From assembly GCA_937901265.1 (NCBI GenBank), contig CALCHA010000550.1, forward strand, positions 1 through 10,306: a stretch of 10,306 bases of DNA, in the 5' to 3' direction. The notes under the pieces were generated by a model, which searched no databases, was not told the origin of the DNA, and saw only the letters and a program-made list of their open reading frames with translations. The translations under genes and the position numbers were made by a program. The DNA is from an uncultured Phycisphaerales bacterium. GTDB lineage: Bacteria > Planctomycetota > Phycisphaerae > WQYP01. Shown here one piece after another: positions 5,136-10,306 of this stretch; position 1 is the stretch's first letter; the number at the start of each line of letters is the position of its first letter.

Positions 5136-6230
5136 ATGGCGTTGAGTGACATTGCAGAGCAGTTGGATCAGGCGGACCCGTCGCTGGCACGTTACAACCG
5201 CCAGATGCTGTGGGCGCCCATCGGGATTGAGGGCCAGAAAAAACTCAAGGCGGCCAAGGTCCTGCTGGTGGGGTGCGGGGCATTGGGGACCGTCCTTGGC
5301 AATCTGCTGGCTCGCGCCGGCGTGGGGCAGCTCACCATCGTCGACCGCGATTTCATCGAGATCACCAACCTGCAGCGGCAGGTCCTTTTCGACCATGACG
5401 ACATCGAGCAGAACCTGCCCAAGTCGGTGGCGGCGCAGAAAAAAATTGCACGCATCAACCCCGAGGTGAGCGTCGAAGCGGTGGTCACGGATGTGAACCA
5501 CAGCAACATCGAACAGCTCGCCGCAGGCAAGGACCTGCTGCTCGACGGGACGGACAACTTTGAGACGCGGTTCCTGATCAACGATGTGTCCATCAAGCAC
5601 AACATCCCCTGGATTTACGGGGCCTGCATCTCCGCGATGGGGCTTGCGATGAACGTGCTGCCGGGCGAGACGCCCTGCCTGCGGTGCATCTTTGAGACCA
5701 TGCCGCCGCCCGGGATGAACCCGACGTGCGACACCGCCGGGGTACTGGGGCCGACGGTCTCGGTGGTGTCGAGCTGGCAGGCGATGGAGGCCATGAAACT
5801 CCTCACCGGCAACCGCGCCGATCTTTCGCCGTTCCTGTTTTCCTTCGACATGTGGGACAACCGCTTCCAGCAGCTCAACGTCAAGCGCGCCCGCGAGGTC
5901 GCCGACTGCCCCTGCTGCAAGCATCGGCAATTCGAGTATCTCTCGGGCAAGTTCGCCAGCGCGACCACCAGCCTGTGCGGGCGCAACGCAGTGCAGATTT
6001 CGCTGGGCACTTCCACGCGCGTGGCTTTCGAGCAGGTGGCGGCAAATCTGCGCAACGTCGGCAAGGCCAGCTTCAACAAGTTCATGCTCAAGTGTCCCAT
6101 CGTCGAGGGGGAGGGCGAGCGGCGGCGGGAGTATGAGCTGACGCTGTTTGCCGATGGCCGGGCTATTATCAAGGGCACGAATGAAGCGGGAATCGCTCGC
6201 GCATTGTATTCCAAATATGTCGGTGCCTGA
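5136..6230 (+). CDS. E1-like adenylyltransferase (MoeB/ThiF/HesA family) activating a sulfur carrier
   Basis: This 364-aa enzyme adenylates the C-terminal glycine of a ThiS/MoaD-type protein with ATP. Visible are R19/R22 in ARYNRQ, the nucleotide loop VGCGALG (45-51), D70 (ribose), R81 in NLQRQ, K96, the magnesium Asp D140 in DGTDN, zinc pairs C181/C184 and C258/C261, and the catalytic-type Cys C198 in PTCDTAG. A further ~100 residues (265-364) carry a C-terminal module ending in 'YELTLFADGRAIIKGT', as in longer ThiF-like proteins. No rhodanese domain is present, unlike MoeZ. The ATG at 5136 is preferred over a TTG at 5127. The adjacent CysO/MetO-like carrier is the obvious substrate. Carrier specificity cannot be read from the sequence. 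Confidence 0.92.
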   Translation: MALSDIAEQLDQADPSLARYNRQMLWAPIGIEGQKKLKAAKVLLVGCGALGTVLGNLLARAGVGQLTIVDRDFIEITNLQRQVLFDHDDIEQNLPKSVAAQKKIARINPEVSVEAVVTDVNHSNIEQLAAGKDLLLDGTDNFETRFLINDVSIKHNIPWIYGACISAMGLAMNVLPGETPCLRCIFETMPPPGMNPTCDTAGVLGPTVSVVSSWQAMEAMKLLTGNRADLSPFLFSFDMWDNRFQQLNVKRAREVADCPCCKHRQFEYLSGKFASATTSLCGRNAVQISLGTSTRVAFEQVAANLRNVGKASFNKFMLKCPIVEGEGERRREYELTLFADGRAIIKGTNEAGIARALYSKYVGA

Positions 6231-6257
6231 GTTTTTATACTGAAGGAGTGTCTGCTG

Positions 6258-6755
6258 ATGCCCATGCTTGAGAGCTACCTTGCCACGATTGCCCACACGC
6301 GGAACATGACGTTGAAGCTTGTTGCTGATCTGACGGATGCTCAGCTGACGCTGCAGCCTGCGCCCAACGTCAACCATCCCGCCTGGGTGCTCGGGCATCT
6401 CCTGCAGGTGGACTATGCGTTCGCGCAACTTCTGACGGGCGAGGCTCCTCCGGCGTTTATCGATGACGCCTGGCGGGCAACCTATGGCCCCAAGAGTGCT
6501 CCGGTGGCCGACCCGTCGCTGTACAAGCCCAAGGCGTTTTACATCGAGAAGCTGGCGGCGGTGCGTGAGAAGATTGTGACGCGTCTGGGGCAGATGTCGC
6601 CGGAGGATTTTCACGTGCCCCACCCCGACCCCGCCCGCCGCGATCGCTTCCCCACCGTCGGCCACGCTGTCATGCTCTACGGCACGTGGCATGAAGCCTA
6701 TCACAGCGGCCAGCTCTCTACCTGGCGCCGCGTCCTCGGCTTGCCGCCGGTATAA
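6258..6755 (+). CDS. DinB-family metal-binding four-helix protein
   Basis: The 165-aa protein fits the DinB/YfiT-like superfamily: a four-helix bundle with a metal-binding histidine triad, here H47 in WVLGHLL and H145/H149 in TWHEAYHSGQL. Members include bacillithiol and mycothiol S-transferases and many uncharacterised proteins; the exact activity cannot be told from the sequence. AAGGAG at 6243-6248, 9 nt before the ATG, supports the start. It follows the E1 gene by 27 nt and precedes the cysteine desulfurase by 54 nt, so it is probably co-transcribed. The thiol-linked biochemistry of several family members makes a role in sulfur handling possible but unproven. Confidence 0.85.
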   Translation: MPMLESYLATIAHTRNMTLKLVADLTDAQLTLQPAPNVNHPAWVLGHLLQVDYAFAQLLTGEAPPAFIDDAWRATYGPKSAPVADPSLYKPKAFYIEKLAAVREKIVTRLGQMSPEDFHVPHPDPARRDRFPTVGHAVMLYGTWHEAYHSGQLSTWRRVLGLPPV

Positions 6756-6809
6756 CTATAGACGAGGGGATACATGCCCGCGTAGCGACCTGACTGGCTT
6801 AGGACTCAC

Positions 6810-7979
6810 ATGACCAACGTCCTCTACTTCGACAACGCCGCCACTTCCTGGCCCAAACCGCCTGCCGTTGGCCAGCGCATGGCGGCGTTCCTCGACTCCG
6901 AAGCCGCCAACCCCGGCCGCGCCGGTCACCGCATGGCCGTCGGTGCCGAGAAAATGATCGACGCCGTGCGCAAGCAGCTCACCGATTTTGTCGGCGGGAC
7001 CGACCACCACCGGCTGGTCTTCGCCATGAATGGGACCGACGCCCTCAACATCGCGATGAAGGGGCTGCTTCGCCATGGCGATCATGTGATCACCACCACG
7101 CTGGAGCACAACTCCGTCTCCCGCCCGCTGGTGGCCATGGCTGAGGCCGGGTTCATTGAGCTGACGCGCGTGGGCTTTTCCAGCGATAGCGGCGTCATCG
7201 ATCCCGAGGATATCCGCCGCGCGCTGCGACCAAATACGCGGCTGGTGGCAGTGACCCACGGATCGAACGTGCTCGGCACGGTTCAGCCCATCGCGGCGGT
7301 CGGCCACATGCTGCGGCAGATCAACAACGGGCGGACGCGGTTCCTCGTCGATGGCGCGCAGACCCTCGGCGTGGTGCCGATTCATGTACAAACCGACGCC
7401 ATCGACATCCTCGCGTTTCCGGGGCACAAGTCGCTCCTGGGTCCCACCGGCACCGGTGGCCTTTACGTCAACACGGGCGTCACTCTTGACGAGCTCTCCG
7501 CGTTTCGGGAGGGCGGGACCGGCGGCGATTCCTCGTCGCCGACCATGCCGCGACTTTTTCCCTACTTCCTCGAAGGCGGCACGCCCAACACGGTGGGTAT
7601 CGCCGGACTTGGCGCGGCGGTGGAGTTCGTCGTCGCCCACGGCCCGGAAAAGACCCTCGCCCATGAGCGTGCCATGGTGCAGGCGATCATTGACCGCCTC
7701 GCCGACAATCCCAAGGTCACCATTTACGGGCCCAAGTCCGCGGCCAACCGCGTCGGCACGCTCTCGCTGAACATCGAAGGCTACACGCCTCAGGAAGCCG
7801 GCGGCATTCTCGACGAATCCTTCAGCATTGCCGTCCGCCCCGGGCTCCACTGCTCGCCCTACGCTCATCAGGCACTGGGGACCTTCCCCGACGGCACGGT
7901 GCGCGTTTCGCCGGGCCACTTCAATACCAACGAGGAACTCAATGTGCTGCTCAACGCGCTGGCCGAAATGGCCGATTGA
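6810..7979 (+). CDS. Cysteine desulfurase (class V aminotransferase fold, SufS/CsdA-like)
   Basis: The 389-aa PLP enzyme is full length for a cysteine desulfurase, which takes sulfur from cysteine as an enzyme persulfide and releases alanine. It opens YFDNAATSWPKP, and shows H100 in LEHNS over the PLP ring, D181 and Q184 in VDGAQ, the Schiff-base lysine K207 in FPGHKSLLGPTG, and the catalytic cysteine C348 in VRPGLHCSPYAHQALGT. The R-x-G-x-H-C site is SufS-like (group II), which normally needs a persulfide acceptor. AGGA at 6801-6804 precedes the ATG by 5 nt. No iron-sulfur scaffold genes are adjacent, so it may feed the E1/carrier pair upstream; a general Fe-S role remains possible. Confidence 0.94.
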   Translation: MTNVLYFDNAATSWPKPPAVGQRMAAFLDSEAANPGRAGHRMAVGAEKMIDAVRKQLTDFVGGTDHHRLVFAMNGTDALNIAMKGLLRHGDHVITTTLEHNSVSRPLVAMAEAGFIELTRVGFSSDSGVIDPEDIRRALRPNTRLVAVTHGSNVLGTVQPIAAVGHMLRQINNGRTRFLVDGAQTLGVVPIHVQTDAIDILAFPGHKSLLGPTGTGGLYVNTGVTLDELSAFREGGTGGDSSSPTMPRLFPYFLEGGTPNTVGIAGLGAAVEFVVAHGPEKTLAHERAMVQAIIDRLADNPKVTIYGPKSAANRVGTLSLNIEGYTPQEAGGILDESFSIAVRPGLHCSPYAHQALGTFPDGTVRVSPGHFNTNEELNVLLNALAEMAD

Positions 7980-8015
7980 TTATCGGTGCTCACAGCGCCC
8001 GTTTCATCCCAGGGC

Positions 8016-9086
8016 ATGATGCCCGACGTTACCGCCAACGCCGCCGCCGCCGCCGATACGGCACGCCGCAAGGCGGCGACGCCGCGGCTCGCCGGCCTTG
8101 ACGCCGGCCGCTTGCTCGCCGCCGCAGCCGTCGTCTGGATCCACAGCCTCGGCATCAACCCGCACCACGCGTGGCTCTCCGACGCCGGCCGTTTCGCCGT
8201 GCCTTTTTTCGCCTTCGCAGCCACCGCCCTCATCGGCGAAAGCTTCCGCCGCGCCCACGCCGCCGTCCGCAGGACGCCTTTCCCCCACTATGCCGCCGCG
8301 CGTTTCCTCCGCATCTACGTCCCCTTCGCCGTCTGGTCCCTCCTTTACTTCCTGCTCCGCGATGCCAAGCACCTTCTCCATCCGGCGGCCAGCCCCGCCA
8401 TCACGCTCGATCTCTCCGTCTTTCTCGTCGGCACGGCTCACCATCTCTGGTTTCTGCCGTTCATTTTCCTGATCACCCTGGCGGCCTACCCACTCGCCAA
8501 ATTGCTGATCCGCAAAGGCCCGCTCGCCCGGGGCCTCGCCGTGCTGCTGCTTCTCGCCGGGATCGCCGCCTGCATCGTTCCCAGCCCGGTGTCCTACGAC
8601 GACGCGGCATCGGGCGCATGGAATCATGCCAAGTACGCCCTCGGTCTCGGCTGGAACGCCCTTCCCGCCGCCTGCTGGGGCCTCGCTGTCATCCCCTTAT
8701 TCCCGCGTCTGCAAACCCTTTTTCAACGCTCACGCATGCTCGGGATCCCCGCCCTCGCATTCAGCGCCGCCGCCATGGTCTTCGACATGCGCTACGGCGA
8801 TCACATGCCTCTTTCCAACATCGCCGGCGTCGCCTTCTTCTTTGCCGCCATCGCCATGCCGTCTGCCCCTCTCATCGCGCTCCTCGCCCGTGGCGGCAAG
8901 TTTGCCTACTCCATCTACCTCGTCCATGTCGCCATCCTCCTGGCCTTTGACACCGCCCTCATCCGGAACCGCGACACCGTCAGCACTCTCTTCCTCGTGG
9001 TGCTCTTCGCTCTCACGTTCGCGCTCTCGCTGATGGTCTCGTGGCTTGCGACGAAATCCAGGCTTCTCCGCTGGGCCTTCCCCTGA
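8016..9086 (+). CDS. Acyltransferase 3 family membrane protein (OafA/WecH-like)
   Basis: A 356-aa multi-pass membrane protein with roughly ten hydrophobic helices. TM1 carries the family signature LDAGRLLAAAAVVWIHS with the conserved His H43, followed by 'RFAVPFFAF' (59-67) and 'HHLWFLP' (142-148), all typical of acyltransferase-3 proteins that O-acetylate or succinylate cell-surface sugars. The first ~25 residues are Ala-rich and soluble. The start is uncertain: ATG at 8016 or 8019 (weak AGGG just before) or a GTG at 7986 only 6 nt after the desulfurase stop; none has a good SD. Tight spacing suggests co-transcription, but the substrate and any link to the sulfur genes are unclear. Confidence 0.85.
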   Translation: MMPDVTANAAAAADTARRKAATPRLAGLDAGRLLAAAAVVWIHSLGINPHHAWLSDAGRFAVPFFAFAATALIGESFRRAHAAVRRTPFPHYAAARFLRIYVPFAVWSLLYFLLRDAKHLLHPAASPAITLDLSVFLVGTAHHLWFLPFIFLITLAAYPLAKLLIRKGPLARGLAVLLLLAGIAACIVPSPVSYDDAASGAWNHAKYALGLGWNALPAACWGLAVIPLFPRLQTLFQRSRMLGIPALAFSAAAMVFDMRYGDHMPLSNIAGVAFFFAAIAMPSAPLIALLARGGKFAYSIYLVHVAILLAFDTALIRNRDTVSTLFLVVLFALTFALSLMVSWLATKSRLLRWAFP

Positions 9087-9108
9087 AGCTCGCTGCCCGC
9101 CCCTGCGG

Positions 9109-9133
9109 TATGATGCCGCTGTCAACCCAGGAG
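9109..9133 (+). promoter_or_regulatory. Possible -10 element and ribosome binding site for the short ORF at 9139
   Basis: TATGAT at 9109-9114 is a 5 of 6 match to the -10 consensus, and AGGAG at 9129-9133 lies 5 nt before the ATG at 9139. No convincing -35 is visible at 16-18 nt spacing, so the promoter call is weak; the SD is good. Confidence 0.35.
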
Positions 9134-9138
9134 TTGCG

Positions 9139-9392
9139 ATGCCTGACCTTCCGCCCAACGAGCCACTGACCGACGCGGCGCCGCCTGCACCCGGCGGCGG
9201 GCTGGGTCTGGGTAAGTCAGCAACGGAAAAACCTGCTACGCCCAGTGGGAGGATGTCGGTACACTCCAAATAGATGATGCGGTCTATGTGTTTCGCGATC
9301 GCAAGGCCCGGCCGAAGAACACGCAGAATCAGGCCGCGGAAATCGATGTTTCGCCGGCGGCGGCAACTCAGATGTCGAAAGCTTCGACATAG
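9139..9392 (+). pseudogene. Short unknown ORF with an apparent -1 frameshift
   Basis: From ATG 9139, supported by AGGAG, a Pro/Ala/Gly-rich N terminus (MPDLPPNEPLTDAAPPAPGG) reads to a TGA-free 44 aa ending at 9273. A run of five A at 9227-9231 lies at codon 30-31. Shifting back one base there opens a frame to TAG 9390-9392 with protein-like content and GC-rich third positions, including CYAQWEDVGTLQIDDAVYVF. One extra A would join both parts into a single product of about 84 aa with no stop. I see a disrupted gene, a homopolymer error or a frameshift site; the 44-aa product alone is also possible. No family is recognised. Its end overlaps the convergent gene at 9368. Confidence 0.4.
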
Positions 9393-9847
9393 ACGATGAA
9401 ATCAGCGGGATCGTCTTTGTCAATGAGAATGCGCTGGGTGTCGCCGGTGGGAGTGGAGAACGTTCGATAAGAAGAGAGGGTGGCTTTCTCAGGATTCCAC
9501 CAGGGGCGTGCGAGCGGTTCGAACTCGTGCGGTGCCGTCTCCGTCGAGGGCACCGCGCTGCACATGGAAGAGGACCAGAACCGCGCTTCATCCGAGGGCT
9601 TCATTCGGAAGCAAACCCAGATGATGTGGTCTTGAAAGCCTTCGAGGTGAGCGGTGACGTCCCGGGCCGACGGGGGAAGCCGGAACCTGCCCCGTCCTTC
9701 GATTTGCGCGGTGGTGGGATGATCCGTATCATCGCCCAAAATGACGAAGTCGGAGAAATGGCGCACGACGCCGGCGAGCGCGATCAATGCGGCGACGATG
9801 AGTGCGATCCCCACGCTCACGGACCTTTTTACCGCGCGGCTCGCCAC
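9368..9847 (-). CDS. Membrane-anchored protein of unknown function
   Basis: The 159-aa protein has one N-terminal hydrophobic helix (about residues 11-28, after KR) that could be a signal anchor, followed by a soluble domain presumably outside the cytoplasm. A segment LPPSARDVTAHLEGFQDHII (57-76) and then 'FRMKPSDEARFW' resembles small envelope or lipoprotein-type proteins with a 'P.sA..v.....g.qD..i..rf' pattern; I cannot name a family and there is no lipobox cysteine. The start is GTG 9847, 4 nt after the purB stop with AAGG upstream, so it is probably the last gene of a purB transcript. The two cysteines (near 79 and 95) do not form a known motif. Confidence 0.65.
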   Translation of the reverse strand: MASRAVKRSVSVGIALIVAALIALAGVVRHFSDFVILGDDTDHPTTAQIEGRGRFRLPPSARDVTAHLEGFQDHIIWVCFRMKPSDEARFWSSSMCSAVPSTETAPHEFEPLARPWWNPEKATLSSYRTFSTPTGDTQRILIDKDDPADFIVYVEAFDI

Positions 9848-9851
9848 GACC

Positions 9852-10304
9852 TTACACCTTCAAACGCACCTGGTGCTGCAGTTTCCCGGTATACCGCTGC
9901 CGGATCGGATCGACGGTATGGCGAAGGAACTCCTCGACCTGCTGCACGCTGCGTCCGACGTAGAGCTGCGGATTGAGGGCCTGGTTGAGTTCGGTGCCAC
10001 CGAAAGCTTCGTCGGCTTGCAGGCGGAGAAGCAGATCGTTGGGCTTTCCCTCCTGCTTGACCTGGTGAGCCGCGGCGTGGCTGTGCTTGCGAATGCGTTC
10101 GTGCAGGTCCTGGCGGTCGCCGCCGCCTTTCACCGCCGCCATGAGGATATTTTCGGTGGCCATGAAAGGCAGTTCGGCGTCAAGCCTGCCGGCGATGACG
10201 GCCTTGTTGACCACCAGCCCGCGGGAGACGTGGATGAGGATTTCCAGAATGGCGTCGGCGGTGAGGAAGGCCTCCGGAAAGGTGATGCGCTGGTTGGCAG
10301 AATC
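9852..10304 (-). CDS. purB: Adenylosuccinate lyase, C-terminal part (partial)
   Basis: The frame is open to the right edge, so this is the last 150 residues of a gene whose 5' end lies outside the window. Adenylosuccinate lyase cleaves SAICAR and adenylosuccinate to fumarate plus AICAR or AMP in purine synthesis. The visible blocks DSANQRITFPEAF, ELPFMATENILMAAVKGGG and DRQDLHERIRKHS are characteristic of the lyase C-terminal half, including helices lining the active site of the tetramer. The conserved SS-x-M-P-x-K-x-N-P loop would lie upstream and is not in the window. The TENILM...GGDRQ version resembles the longer, eukaryote-like lyase group. The stop TAA is at 9854-9852, and the unknown membrane gene follows after 4 nt. 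Confidence 0.93.
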   Translation of the reverse strand, partial: DSANQRITFPEAFLTADAILEILIHVSRGLVVNKAVIAGRLDAELPFMATENILMAAVKGGGDRQDLHERIRKHSHAAAHQVKQEGKPNDLLLRLQADEAFGGTELNQALNPQLYVGRSVQQVEEFLRHTVDPIRQRYTGKLQHQVRLKV

Positions 10305-10306
10305 GT

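Noticed and set aside
4430..6230. Reading the carrier/E1 pair as molybdopterin (MoaD/MoeB) or thiamine (ThiS/ThiF) genes
   Set aside because: No moaA, moaC, moaE, mogA, thiG, thiC or thiE genes are nearby, the carrier looks most like CysO, and the SAM riboswitch and NIL protein point to methionine.
4656..6704. A 682-codon open frame on the minus strand
   Set aside because: It runs antisense through the carrier end, NIL, small membrane, E1 and DinB genes, which all have clear family motifs and good starts; the antisense protein has none.
6756..7919. A 387-codon open frame on the minus strand
   Set aside because: It is a mirror of the cysteine desulfurase gene, whose catalytic Lys and Cys motifs settle the coding strand.
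1..10306. CRISPR arrays, insertion sequences, phage genes, attachment sites, origins
   Set aside because: I looked for spaced direct repeats, terminal inverted repeats, transposase or integrase motifs and DnaA-box clusters and saw none; the only TA module is hicAB, and the tRNA shows no flanking partial duplication.

Overview
This is a GC-rich bacterial window with no phage or transposon genes. Gene content and style suggest a planctomycete, possibly a Phycisphaerae-like lineage. That is an inference from protein flavour (an RF1 with a PGGQGVNK loop, a small 'PFQPF' protein, a GH28 end, a standalone NIL protein), not from a marker gene.

Layout. (1) Positions 1-227 hold the 3' end of a probable GH28 polygalacturonase-type gene on the + strand. 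(2) Positions 245-2119 form a minus-strand translation block: elongator-type tRNA-Met(CAT), rpmE (L31), a strong terminator, a 72-aa unknown protein, an 8-bp-period repeat tract, and prfA (RF1). (3) Positions 2133-2219 carry back-to-back promoters, one for the tRNA and one reading right. (4) Positions 2244-2477 are a SAM-I riboswitch with a readable terminator/antiterminator platform. (5) Positions 2510-9086 are a long run of closely spaced + strand genes: threonine-synthase-like PLP enzyme, HicA, HicB, a 74-aa two-helix membrane protein, a CysO-like sulfur carrier ending in Gly-Gly, a standalone NIL-domain protein, a 54-aa single-helix membrane protein, an E1-like (MoeB/ThiF/HesA) adenylyltransferase, a DinB-family protein, a cysteine desulfurase and an acyltransferase-3 membrane protein. 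(6) A short ORF that looks frameshifted lies at 9139-9392. (7) Convergent minus-strand genes close the window: a membrane-anchored unknown protein and the 3' end of purB.

The main result is the reading of region 5. The 'threonine synthase' is under SAM-riboswitch control and travels with a thiocarboxylate-type sulfur carrier, its activating E1 enzyme, a cysteine desulfurase and a NIL domain (the methionine-binding module of MetN). Together these look like a protein-thiocarboxylate route to homocysteine/methionine: desulfurase supplies sulfur, E1 adenylates the carrier's C-terminal glycine, the carrier becomes a thiocarboxylate, and the PLP enzyme uses it to turn O-phosphohomoserine into homocysteine. 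A pair of this kind, MetM (threonine synthase homologue) plus MetO (carrier), has, as I recall, been reported in Streptomyces. What may be new here is the full cassette with SAM riboswitch, NIL protein, E1 and desulfurase together, and a hicAB toxin-antitoxin pair lodged between the synthase and the carrier.
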